DNA of 7,569 bases, from contig JACCSF010000428.1 in NCBI GenBank assembly GCA_013813135.1, forward strand, positions 1-7,569, read 5' to 3'. Under the pieces are notes generated by a model, which was not told the origin of the DNA, searched no databases, and was given only the letters and a program-made list of their open reading frames with translations. This document shows positions 1 through 6,127 of this stretch, piece after piece. A program made the position numbers and the translations under genes. The DNA comes from Thermoleophilaceae bacterium. Lineage in GTDB: Bacteria > Actinomycetota > Thermoleophilia > Solirubrobacterales > Thermoleophilaceae. Numbering within the stretch: position 1 is the stretch's first letter; every line of letters starts with the position of its first letter.

Positions 1-251
1 GGGCGAGGTGGAGCGCAGCAGTTCGGGCGCGCGCGGCCGCGCCGAGGGGGTCTGTGACGGTCAGGGCGCCGGTAGCAACACGCAACGTGCCCACGGGACG
101 GAACGCCGCGCCCAGGCACCAGGCAGAACTACAAGCGATCCCCGCGCCTGTCGCCGGGCCAGAGCACGCCTGCTTCCCGCCCAAGAGGGTCACGACAAGA
201 CGGCCCCGCTCGGACGCTCGCTGCTCGTCCGGAGCGATAGCGAGCGGTTGG
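1..251. other. Left flank, no supported gene
   Basis: I see no convincing gene in this stretch. Short open frames exist on both strands, but they have Arg/Pro/Ala-rich low-complexity composition, no ribosome binding site and no family resemblance. This is what GC-rich non-coding DNA looks like when translated. It ends at the outer end of the IS256-type element and may be decayed sequence from before the insertion. Confidence 0.5.
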
Positions 252-287
252 GTGGGTCGCGTCCCTGAGCTGCTGTAACTTCGCCGG
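252..287 (+). repeat. IS256-type terminal inverted repeat (transposase 3' side)
   Basis: This 36-bp end matches the reverse complement of 1679-1714 at 30 of 36 positions by hand alignment. The outer 12 bases (GTGGGTCGCGTC) are identical, as is the inner TGCTGTAA at 271-278. A GCCGG block at 283-287 closes the repeat. Confidence 0.8.
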
Positions 288-318
288 CGGCTCAGGTTCC
301 CGGTCAGGCAATTTTACC

Positions 319-1613
319 TTATGCGGCGTTCACCTCCTCCGGGAGTGCTTGGTCGTGTCCCTCATCCCTGAGCCGCTTGAGGCGCTGGCGTTCGAGCTGG
401 GTGAACTTGATGCCGTTGGTGGCGTGCGTGATGTAGAGGTCGAGCACCGCCCAGACCAGAGTGAGGCAGCTGGTCTTGCCGGGGAAGCGGCCGATCACCT
501 TGGTGCGGCGCTTGACCTCGCCGAGTGATCGTTCGAGCAGGTTCGTCGACCGCCACCTGCGGCGGTGTCTGGTCGGGTAGCGCAGGTGCACGACGAGCGC
601 GGCGAGGTCGTCGGCCAGGCATTTGGCCGCGGCGGGTATCCGCTCTTGTCGAGCTGATCGACCAAGGCCCGTAGTCGCTGTTTTGCGTGGCGTTCGCCGG
701 TGGCGTCGTCGAGCGCCTGCCAGTAGGCCTGGCGGACGTGTTCGCGCTCCCGCTCGGGCAGCTTGGCGAGCAGGTTGCGCAGGCGGTGGACGGCGCAGTG
801 CTGGCGGTCTGAGGCGGGCCAGCACTGCTCGACCGCCTTGATCAGGCCGGGGGCGCCGTCGGCGACGATCAGCAGCGGCGCGCCGAGCCCGCGGGCGATC
901 AGGTCCCTGCCGAGCGCCAGCCAGTCCTCGTGCGACTCGCGCATCCCCAACATCACCGAGAGCAGCACCCGCTCGCCTTGCTCGGTGAAGCCCCAAGCGA
1001 CCAGCACGCCCTCCTTGGGCCCGTTCGGGCGGACGCAGAGGAAGACCGCGTCCAGGAACAGCGCCGCCAGCCGGACCTCGTACAGGTCGCGGCGCTTGAA
1101 CTGCTCGAAGCGCTCGCGCAGCTCGCTGCAGATCCGCGAAGCGGTCGATTTCGACAGCTTCCCCAGCCCCGCCTGGTCGCACAGCGACTCGACGTCGCGC
1201 ATCGACAGGCCGCGCACGAACGCGCCGACCACCATCGCCTTCAAAGGCTCGGTGCGCAGCAGCTTGGTGCCGCGCGAGAACAGCTTCGAGACGAACGGCT
1301 CGGCCGCCTCACGGACCTGGGGGATCCCAACCTCAAGCTCGCCCTCGGCGGTCTGCACTCTGCGGGGGCGAAAGCCGTTGCGCAGCCCGCTCCCATAGTT
1401 GCGCAGCCCGCGCTGATAGTCCGGCCGGCGCTCATAGCGCGCCCTGCCCAGCCGGGCGTCGAACTCATCCTCCACCGCGCGCTGGATGATCAGCCGCGCC
1501 CCCAGCTTCGCGAGTTCCGAGAGCGACTCCCGCGGGTTCTCACCCACCCCCACGGCAAGCAACCGGTCGATCTGCTCCTCAATCTCCGCCGACGGCGGTA
1601 CGGTGCGTCTCAC
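319..1613 (-). pseudogene. IS256-family DDE transposase, frameshifted
   Basis: This is a mutator/IS256-type transposase (PF00872) that would cut and join the element ends in the cytoplasm. The GTG start at 1613 is chosen because CCTCC at 1623-1627 reads GGAGG on this strand, nine bases upstream. Repaired, the protein is 431 aa, normal for the family. The family landmarks are present: Asp188 in LFLDAVFL, Asp252 in VADGAPGL, a C-x2-H at 273-276 followed by RLRNLLAKLP, and Glu361 in STNLLERSLGEVKRRT. After Tyr326-Pro327 (about 634-637) one base is missing. The first frame then runs on to a stop at 495, while the true C-terminus continues in another frame to the TAA at 319. The shift removes Glu361 and the whole C-terminal part, so the product should be inactive. 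Programmed frameshifting is not usual in this family. A sequencing error in the GGG run at 634-636 is possible. Confidence 0.88.
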
Positions 1614-1678
1614 GGCGTAGGTCCTCCTTCTTCGTCTTGTCAGGACTTGAGGGAACCTACGCCGTGCCCTTGACGGGC

Positions 1679-1714
1679 CCGGCTCATTTACAGCACCTCT
1701 GAGACGCGACCCAC
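1679..1714 (-). repeat. IS256-type terminal inverted repeat (transposase 5' side)
   Basis: This is the partner of the repeat at 252-287, read on the opposite strand. TTACAGCA at 1688-1695 is the complement of the inner TGCTGTAA, and GACGCGACCCAC at 1703-1714 mirrors the outer block exactly. It lies 65 bases upstream of the transposase GTG, leaving just enough room for the promoter. Confidence 0.8.
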
Positions 1715-1934
1715 GGAGGTGGCAGGTGACTCCTTTGGACGACGGACGGTTGCGCTTGGCTGTCGGGCTGCAGACGCCTGCTCTCGTAGCCGGACCGGGT
1801 GCCCCGCCGAGCCGCGAAGGCATCGCGCAAGACGGCCGGCACTCGTCCAGAGCAAGGGTTTGCGGCGGCGGTTGCGAGACGCTCGTTCGTCCAGTGATCA
1901 GGAGCTCAGGACTGCGTCTTTATGAGAGATCTGG
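1715..1934. other. Stretch between IS end and epimerase promoter, no supported gene
   Basis: No gene is recognised here. A 70-codon plus-strand frame could start at a GTG at 1726 with GGAGGT at 1715-1720. However, its codon third positions are not strongly G/C, the protein resembles nothing I know, and the GGAGGT abuts the IS end, so it may be chance. Confidence 0.4.
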
Positions 1935-1970
1935 TTGATGGGCAACCCATGGGTTGCTTAGCTCCTCTCT
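1935..1970 (+). promoter_or_regulatory. Candidate promoter of the epimerase-like gene
   Basis: TTGATG at 1935-1940 (four of six to the -35 consensus) is followed by exactly 17 bases and then TTAGCT at 1958-1963, a poor -10 match. A start about seven bases later would fall on the GTG at 1971 itself. No Shine-Dalgarno sequence precedes that GTG, so the geometry fits a leaderless transcript, which is common in actinobacteria. The weak -10 keeps the confidence low. Confidence 0.4.
1942..1957. promoter_or_regulatory. Perfect 16-bp palindrome, probable operator
   Basis: GCAACCCATGGGTTGC is its own reverse complement. It fills the spacer between the proposed -35 and -10 boxes. A further GGTTG at 1933-1937 pairs with CAACC at 1943-1947, giving three alternating half-sites spaced about ten bases apart. 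A dimeric repressor bound here would block polymerase. No regulator gene is visible nearby, so the protein that binds it is unknown. Confidence 0.55.
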
Positions 1971-2933
1971 GTGAGAGTGATGCTGATCGGGGGGACCGGC
2001 CCGGTTGGTCAGGCCGCACTGCCGTACCTACTCGGCGATCGCCACGAGGTGGCGGTGGCGCACACCGGCGCTCATGAGCCACCGGGGCCGGAGCGAGTCG
2101 AGCATCTGCACGGTGAGCGTCCGGCGTTGCTGGCGGCCGGAGGTCCGGCCGAACGCTGGGGTCCCGAGGTGTTGGTGGACACGTTTGCTGGTGGCGCCAC
2201 CGCCGAGAAGGGACATGAGCTGGGATGCCTGGCCGGCCGAAGCGCCGCGAGCCAGATCGTCGCGATTAGCTCGATCGATGTCTACCGCCATTGCGCTCTG
2301 GCGGGAGTGGACGGAAACGAGCCGACCGAGCTTCCACTCGACCCGCTGCCGTTGATCGAGGACGCACCTCAGCGAAGCGCGCCGTCGCCCGGTGGGGACA
2401 TCGTGCACGACAACGTGGCGATGGAGGGGGCATTGCACGGTGCCGCGCGGATCAGCGTTCTGCGGCCGGGCGCGATCTACGGTCCGCACCTGCACCCGCG
2501 GGTGCTGCGCGAGTGGCACCTCGTCGGCAAGATCGCGCGCGGCGAGCGCCATTTGGCTCTCCCGGCGGGCGGCACCCAACTGTTTCACCGCGTCGCCCTC
2601 GAACGAGTCGGCCGCGCCGTCGCTGCGGCGATCGGAGCGGCGCCCAGCGGTCGCTGGGCTTGCAACGTCGCCGACCCGCAGGACTTCACCTACGGCGCGC
2701 TCGCCTCCCTAGTCGCACGGCAACTGGAATGGGACTGGGAGATCGAGGTCGTGGGGTTCGGCCAAGCGGAACACCCCTGGAACGTCCGGCACCCGGTGAT
2801 CGCCGACACGACCCGTCTGCGCCACCGCCTTTCCGTAGTCGAGCCCGACCCGGTAGCCGCCACTACGGAGCAGGTCGCCTGGCTCTGGGACCACCGCGCC
2901 GAGCCCATGCTCGCCCAGATCCCAAGCCACTAA
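1971..2933 (+). CDS. NAD-dependent epimerase/dehydratase-like protein (extended SDR)
   Basis: A 320-aa cytoplasmic Rossmann-fold protein of the NAD-dependent epimerase/dehydratase family, near the usual length of about 310-340 aa. The GTG at 1971 is chosen because it puts MRVMLIGGTGPVG at the very N-terminus, with the GxxGxxG dinucleotide-binding loop at residues 7-13. ISSIDVYR at 99-106 is the active-site Ser strand. LRPGAIYGPH at 164-173 is the conserved segment after the catalytic helix, and the C-terminal half would bind the substrate. The segment where the YxxxK dyad should lie reads DIVHDNVAME (143-152). By my alignment Tyr and Lys are replaced by Ile144 and Asn148, so normal sugar epimerase chemistry is doubtful. 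A binding role or an altered reaction, as in atypical SDRs, is possible. The substrate is unknown. The gene appears to be a single transcription unit, possibly repressed through the palindrome at 1942-1957. No Shine-Dalgarno is visible. Confidence 0.85.
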   Translation: MRVMLIGGTGPVGQAALPYLLGDRHEVAVAHTGAHEPPGPERVEHLHGERPALLAAGGPAERWGPEVLVDTFAGGATAEKGHELGCLAGRSAASQIVAISSIDVYRHCALAGVDGNEPTELPLDPLPLIEDAPQRSAPSPGGDIVHDNVAMEGALHGAARISVLRPGAIYGPHLHPRVLREWHLVGKIARGERHLALPAGGTQLFHRVALERVGRAVAAAIGAAPSGRWACNVADPQDFTYGALASLVARQLEWDWEIEVVGFGQAEHPWNVRHPVIADTTRLRHRLSVVEPDPVAATTEQVAWLWDHRAEPMLAQIPSH

Positions 2934-3186
2934 CAGGACTGGCGCACCGATCGCAGCAGATGAAAGGCCCCTCGCCGATCTCCTTCCCAACTAAGAACAG
3001 GTGTAATGGCAAGCGCCTCGGAGGCGCTCGCCTTGGACGAGCGTCAGGCGGTCTGGTGGGACCAGTCCTTGACTTCCGTATCGCCAGGGCGAAGCGAGCG
3101 TGACGTCAAGGGCGTATGTCCCGCGGGGTGCGCTCGCGCTGGTAGAGCAGTGGGCTCCGTCCACTGCTGCGATTGGAGGAGATCTC
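2934..3186 (+). other. Recombinase leader region, rich in inverted repeats
   Basis: There is no protein gene between the epimerase stop and the recombinase start. The stretch holds several short inverted repeats: AGCGCCTC/GAGGCGCT at 3012-3028, CGCTCG/CGAGCG at 3025-3043 (which overlaps the first, so the two exclude each other), CTGGT/ACCAG at 3053-3065, CCTTGAC/GTCAAGG at 3067-3073 and 3105-3111, and a strong hairpin at 3146-3168. TTGACT at 3069-3074 could be a -35 box, but no good -10 follows. The frame of the recombinase stays open back to an ATG at 3100, but 3187 is the better start because of its ribosome binding site. Confidence 0.5.
3146..3168 (+). promoter_or_regulatory. Leader hairpin with tRNA-like D arm and anticodon arm
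   Basis: AGCAGTGG at 3146-3153 pairs perfectly with CCACTGCT at 3161-3168 around a 7-base loop, GCTCCGT. The hairpin ends six bases before the GGAGGA ribosome binding site (3175-3180), so it could control translation. The bases around it also imitate the 5' half of a tRNA: GCTC at 3132-3135 and GAGC at 3145-3148 enclose a loop containing TGGTA. They are followed by a 5-bp stem (3149-3153/3161-3165) with a 7-base loop. No T arm or CCA end follows, and the base corresponding to position 33 is C instead of T, so it is not a functional tRNA. Confidence 0.5.
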
Positions 3187-3890
3187 ATGACCGTCCCGTC
3201 ACTGCTCGATGCCGCCGGCCGGCGGCGCTCGCCCGCGACGATGCCCGGCTATCACGCCGGCCGCGCGCCGCGCAACAAAGGATTGCGCTATCCCGCCGAC
3301 CCGCCGACGGTGGAGGAGATTGTCGCCGTTATGCGCGAGGCCGGTGACGACCGCCATGGCTTCAGGCTGCGCGCCCTGATCGTCGTGCTCTGGCGCGGCG
3401 GCCTGCGCGTCCAGGAAGCGCTCGCGCTCGGCGAACGCGACCTCGACTCGAGGCGCGGCTCGCTGCTCGTGCGCAGCGGCAAGGGCGACCGCCGCCGCGA
3501 GATCGGCATGGACGCCTGGGGCTGGGAGCAACTGCGGCCTTGGCTCGCCGCGCGGGTCGAGCTACCGGTCGGACCGCTGTTCTGCGTCATCGACGGGCCG
3601 ACTCGCGGGCAGCCGTGGTCTGCCGCCAACGTGCGCGTCGAGTTTCGCCGGCTCGCCGCCCAGGCAGGCGTCAGGCGCCGCTTCGCGCCGCACCAGCTGC
3701 GCCCACGCCCACGCCGTCGAACTAGCGCCCGAAGGCGTGCCGCTCAACGTCATCCAGCGTCAGCTCGGCCACGCCAAACCTCGGCACCACCTCGATCTAT
3801 CTGCAAGGCATCGACACGGAAGAGATCATCGCCACCGTCCACGCCCGCCGCGCACCAATGATGTCCGCCACCGCCGGACTCCGGTTCTGA
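3187..3890 (+). pseudogene. Tyrosine recombinase (catalytic domain only), two frameshifts
   Basis: A site-specific recombinase of the phage integrase family (PF00589), which cuts DNA through a covalent phosphotyrosine. The ATG at 3187 follows GGAGGA at 3175-3180. Repaired, it is 233 aa: about 40 residues and then the catalytic domain, with no N-terminal core-binding domain, unlike full integrases of 300 aa or more. The catalytic set is visible: Arg74 in GGLRVQEAL, Lys99 in SGKGDRR, His169 and Arg172 in HQLR, His195 in QLGHA and Tyr204 in TSIYLQGID. An extra C in the CCC at 3702-3704 breaks the frame just after HQLR. A second extra base in AAACC at 3776-3780 breaks it again before the Tyr. The unrepaired frame ends at 3861 as nonsense and lacks His195 and Tyr204, so it should be dead. 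Both insertions are in short homopolymers, so sequencing error must be considered. Confidence 0.85.
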
Positions 3891-3907
3891 ACGGTCCGAC
3901 ACCGAAC

Positions 3908-3934
3908 AGCGGGAGCGCCGCAGACGCTCCCGCT
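3908..3934 (+). terminator. Strong GC hairpin 17 nt after the recombinase stop
   Basis: AGCGGGAGCG at 3908-3917 pairs with CGCTCCCGCT at 3925-3934, a perfect 10-bp stem with the 7-base loop CCGCAGA. There is no T tract, as is usual for actinobacterial hairpin terminators. Its place right after the recombinase suggests it ends that transcript. It could equally be a folded recombination site. Confidence 0.55.
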
Positions 3935-3937
3935 CGA

Positions 3938-3957
3938 CGGTCGCATCGGGGCGACCG
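3938..3957 (+). repeat. Second inverted repeat next to the terminator hairpin
   Basis: CGGTCGC at 3938-3944 pairs with GCGACCG at 3951-3957 around ATCGGG. It begins three bases after the preceding hairpin, so two stem-loops stand in tandem. It may strengthen termination or be part of an attachment structure. Confidence 0.45.
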
Positions 3958-4148
3958 CTTCGAAGACCAATGCGAGCACCACGCAGACTTGCACAGCCCT
4001 GCCCCCCGCACCCGGTGATCGTCCAACGCGAGCACCTTGCCGGCGTCGATTCAAACGACCGCTTACAGCACAAAGCAGCACTGCGGCCGGCGCTCGGCGA
4101 GTTCCGCTTCTCGAGGTTCCAACGCCTGTTGTGGCTCGCCTCAGGGAG
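3958..4148. other. Intergenic stretch without supported gene
   Basis: Nothing coding is supported here. Minus-strand open frames cross it, but they run through the hairpins and into the start of the next gene and resemble no family. The composition is less skewed than in the genes, which fits non-coding DNA. Confidence 0.45.
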
Positions 4149-4154
4149 TACGAT
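4149..4154 (+). promoter_or_regulatory. Possible -10 box of the ABM-type gene
   Basis: TACGAT matches the -10 consensus at four of six positions and lies 40 bases before the ATG. The -35 region is poor: TTGTGG at 4129-4134 is only 14 bases away. This is a weak call, made mainly because a promoter must lie in this gap. Confidence 0.25.
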
Positions 4155-4193
4155 CGCGCGCGGAGCCGATGCTCGAGTGAGGAGGATGCCACC

Positions 4194-4610
4194 ATGTCCC
4201 AGCCGTTCATCTTCATCAGCACGTTTCGACTCAAGCAGGGCAAGTTGGAAGCGTTCAAGGAGATGTGCCAGGGACTCGTGGAGTTCGTGGGATCCAACGA
4301 GCCCCGGGTGATCGCCTTCAACCTCTACGCAAGCGCGGACGGCACCGAGGTGAGCAACGTGCAGGTCCACCCGGACGCGGACTCGATGGTCTCCCACATG
4401 CAATTGCTACGCGAGCACATCTCGGGTGCGGGCAGCGAGGAGAGCGCCATCGACGTCACCACGAGCAACCAGATCTACGGGGCCCCGAGCGACGCTGTCC
4501 TCGAGATGATCGAGGGGTTCGACCCTGGCGTGCCGTTGCCCATCAAGCCCGTACCGCTCGCGGGGTTCACCCGCAGCGCGGCGGGCGAAGCTCAGAGTGC
4601 GCCGGGATAG
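4194..4610 (+). CDS. Small ABM-type (antibiotic biosynthesis monooxygenase-like) protein
   Basis: A 138-aa soluble protein. The ATG at 4194 is chosen because GGAGG lies at 4181-4185, eight bases upstream. The beginning, FIFISTFRLKQGKLEAFKEM (5-24), shows the beta strand plus amphipathic helix that opens ABM-type dimeric ferredoxin-like (alpha-beta barrel) domains. Residues 30-70 contain the following strands (RVIAFNLYAS, EVSNVQVHP), and a helix (SMVSHMQLLREHI) follows. The tail (about 85-138) is longer than the core domain and ends in a Pro/Ala-rich stretch. Known relatives include cofactor-free quinol monooxygenases and heme-degrading enzymes, but many members have no known role and no catalytic residue can be assigned here. 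The gene is intact, with codon use typical of a high-GC genome. It stands alone between mobile-element remnants. A stress-type or quinone-detoxifying role is conceivable but unproven. Confidence 0.75.
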   Translation: MSQPFIFISTFRLKQGKLEAFKEMCQGLVEFVGSNEPRVIAFNLYASADGTEVSNVQVHPDADSMVSHMQLLREHISGAGSEESAIDVTTSNQIYGAPSDAVLEMIEGFDPGVPLPIKPVPLAGFTRSAAGEAQSAPG

Positions 4611-5026
4611 TCGCCGGCGGGCCGTTGGGCTTTCGCTCCCGCGTGGATGCGAGCATGCCGGTAGACGCGCCTCAGGCGCCCGCTCCGGACGACACGGGGT
4701 CGTCTCGGTCGGTGCTGAGCTGATGCCCGCTTGCCCTCAGGAGGGAGCGCGTCCTCACCGACAGGCGCGCGAATCCCGGAGCGAGAGCGCGGAGCGGGAG
4801 CGATGTCCTCAGAGAACGCGCGGGCAGTGCCCTTGTGTCCGGCGTAACGAGCGGATGCTGGGCCTCCCTGCTCGCTTCGCCTGAGCCGGATCCATCGCGG
4901 CTCGATCGGCGATCTCGCCGTCGGCCCGCCGCGCGGTCGGCTTCCCCGAGGGTGGCACGCCTGCGGCGTGCGGTCGGGGGGTGCCGATGGCCCGCGCGGT
5001 GCGGGCCCGGAGCCCAGGAGGCGACG
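4611..5026. other. 416-bp gap without supported gene
   Basis: No gene can be supported. Long frames are open here on the minus strand, but they are rich in Arg/Pro/Ala, have no ribosome binding site and no family resemblance. Small inverted repeats lie just after the ABM-type gene (GCGCCT/AGGCGC at 4667-4679; GACGAC/GTCGTC at 4688-4704). The second could act as a weak terminator. Two more hairpins lie near the right end of the gap and are listed separately. Confidence 0.45.
4955..5007 (+). promoter_or_regulatory. Two hairpins in the leader of the ArdC-like remnant
   Basis: GCACGCC at 4955-4961 pairs with GGCGTGC at 4965-4971, and GGCCCGC at 4989-4995 pairs with GCGGGCC at 5001-5007. They precede an AGGAGG at 5015-5020. 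Such structure in front of a mobile-element gene could be regulatory or an origin-like site. No function is proven. Confidence 0.35.
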
Positions 5027-5107
5027 ATGTCTGTCAAGCGCAAGCTGAGCGACGAGGAGCGCGAGCAGCGCCGTGTGCGGGCGATGTTCCACTCGTATTC
5101 GCTCGTT
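5027..5107 (+). pseudogene. ArdC-like mobile-element protein, N-terminal remnant
   Basis: The ATG at 5027 follows a perfect AGGAGG (5015-5020) with six bases between them, so this was once a real gene start. The product begins MSVKRKLSDEEREQRR, a charged opening I associate with ArdC-like ssDNA-binding/antirestriction proteins of actinobacterial mobile elements. Those proteins continue for roughly 30-40 residues and then have an F-H-x-Y-S motif followed by NQLLIA. Here RVRAMFHSYSLV follows at once and the similarity stops near 5107. This suggests an internal deletion of the linking segment and loss of everything after HSYS. The frame stays open to 5659 only because it then runs antisense to the DUF2182 gene. 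The assignment is from memory of the family pattern and rests on fewer than 30 residues. Confidence 0.45.
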
Positions 5108-5262
5108 GTCTCGTGTCAGCGTTGGGCTCGATGCTTCGCAGAGTCGTCCCGGCGCGGCCGACATGTCGGTGACGAAGCCGGAAAACCGAAGAGCATTGCC
5201 GCCCGGAAGCCCTGGCGGATCGGCTGCGCCCTCGCGGCTGGACGGTTGATTGTGCAGCCGAC

Positions 5263-6114
5263 TCAGCGCGTCTCGGGCTCGCCCGTCGAGCCGTGGTCCA
5301 TCATGGGCCCGTCCGCGCCGCTCGGCACGGTCAGGCCCGGGACTCGCTCGGGGGCGAAGGCAACGCCGAGGGCGAGGGCGACGAGGAGGGCGGTGACGGT
5401 CGCGACCGCCGCCCGTCTCCAGGGCAGGAGCTTCTCGGTGGCGATGAGCGCTGCTACGAACGCCATCCAAGCGACGCTCATCACGCCGATCACGAACAGC
5501 GCCGCCATCAGCGCCCAGCAGCAGCCGACGCACCAGGCGCCGTGCTCGACCCCCATTCGCAGCGCGCCCGCGGCGCCGTCGCGCCAAGCACCGAGCAGGA
5601 AGGAGAGCGGGCTGCGGCACCTCCGGAGGCAGGCGTACTTGGCGGGCGTGAGCTCGTAGACGGCGGCCACGAGCACGACCCCGCCGGTCAACCAGCGTCC
5701 CGCGCGATCCCATGTCAACGCGTCGCCGGCTACCGGCGCGGCCTGGTAGGCCGCCCACCCGAGCAGGCCAAAACCGGTCCAGGCGAGGAGGTAGCCGCCG
5801 ACGAACATGACCGTGCGGGCCGCCGCCGCGGGGCGCGCGAACTCGCGCCGGCGAGCCTGAAGCCGGGCGTAGACCGCGACCATCGGCCACACCGAGGGGA
5901 ACATCATCGCCGCCATCCCCACGACCCAGACGGTGAGGAAGAAACCGAGCGCGCCAGGGTCACTGCCCGGGCCGGCGTCCATGCCGGCCATACGCTCGTC
6001 CGTGATCATCCAGCCAAGGCCGGCGAGCGCGATCAGCGCCGCGACCAACGCGACGCCGGTGCGGTCGACCGACGCCCCCAACGGCCGGGGACGCGCCGTG
6101 CTCACGCTTCGCAT
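5263..6114 (-). CDS. DUF2182 family polytopic membrane protein
   Basis: A 283-aa inner-membrane protein of the DUF2182 family (PF09948), annotated elsewhere as a predicted metal-binding integral membrane protein; its activity is unknown. About seven hydrophobic segments are seen near residues 20-38, 57-82, 102-124, 141-156, 193-212, 213-229 and 235-254. Family-type motifs are GMAAMMFPSVWPMV (66-79), ELTPAKYACLRRCRSP (154-169) and HGAWCVGCCWALM (191-203). The clusters of Met, Cys and His, together with MMDH at 271-274 in the tail, could bind a soft metal, which is inference. The ATG at 6114 puts the protein start just before the first membrane segment and 13 nt after the DUF1326 stop. It has no clear Shine-Dalgarno, so translation is probably coupled to the upstream gene. 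In-frame starts at 6192 or 6171 would overlap that gene. An imperfect CGGCTGC/GCAGCCG pair at 5221-5260 lies just past the stop. Confidence 0.85.
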   Translation of the reverse strand: MRSVSTARPRPLGASVDRTGVALVAALIALAGLGWMITDERMAGMDAGPGSDPGALGFFLTVWVVGMAAMMFPSVWPMVAVYARLQARRREFARPAAAARTVMFVGGYLLAWTGFGLLGWAAYQAAPVAGDALTWDRAGRWLTGGVVLVAAVYELTPAKYACLRRCRSPLSFLLGAWRDGAAGALRMGVEHGAWCVGCCWALMAALFVIGVMSVAWMAFVAALIATEKLLPWRRAAVATVTALLVALALGVAFAPERVPGLTVPSGADGPMMDHGSTGEPETR

Positions 6115-6127
6115 ACGGCTGACGTGA

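Larger units (their letters stand above)
252..1714 (-). mobile_element. IS256-family insertion sequence, frameshifted copy
   Basis: The element is about 1.46 kb, within the usual IS256-family range. It consists of one minus-strand transposase flanked by matching inverted ends at 252-287 and 1679-1714. Each end contains TGCTGTAA some 19 bases inside the tip, comparable with the TGTAA-containing ends known for the family. The outer boundaries come from where the inverted match stops and could be off by one or two bases. I could not find a clean 8-9 bp target duplication: the flanks are CGGTTGGG-like on the left and CGGAGGTG-like on the right. The copy probably cannot move on its own because its transposase is frameshifted, but its ends could still be used by a related transposase elsewhere. 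Confidence 0.85.

Noticed and set aside
166..182. GAGCACGCCTG shared with about 6975-6985 as a possible direct repeat of element ends
   Set aside because: An 11-base match is expected several times by chance in a window of this size and GC content, and the flanks do not match.
930..1673. Plus-strand open frame opposite the transposase
   Set aside because: It is a complement-strand shadow of the IS256 transposase. Its protein (rich in Arg, Gln, Leu, Ala) matches no family, and the transposase motifs lie on the other strand.
1726..1938. 70-codon plus-strand frame with GGAGGT and GTG start
   Set aside because: It has no recognisable motif and only moderate G/C at third positions. The GGAGGT directly abuts the IS tip, so the signal is likely coincidental.
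3123..3200. A true tRNA gene
   Set aside because: Only the 5' half is imitated. No T arm or acceptor 3' strand follows, base 33 would be C and no base separates the D stem from the anticodon stem.
3750..4403. Minus-strand frame across the gap after the recombinase
   Set aside because: It overlaps the recombinase tail, both hairpins and the start of the ABM-type gene, and shows no domain or ribosome binding site.
4592..5890. Very long minus-strand open frame of about 430 codons
   Set aside because: It runs antisense-in-frame-shift to the clearly real DUF2182 gene, is dominated by Arg/Pro/Gly/Ala and has no family motif. It is a shadow caused by high GC content.
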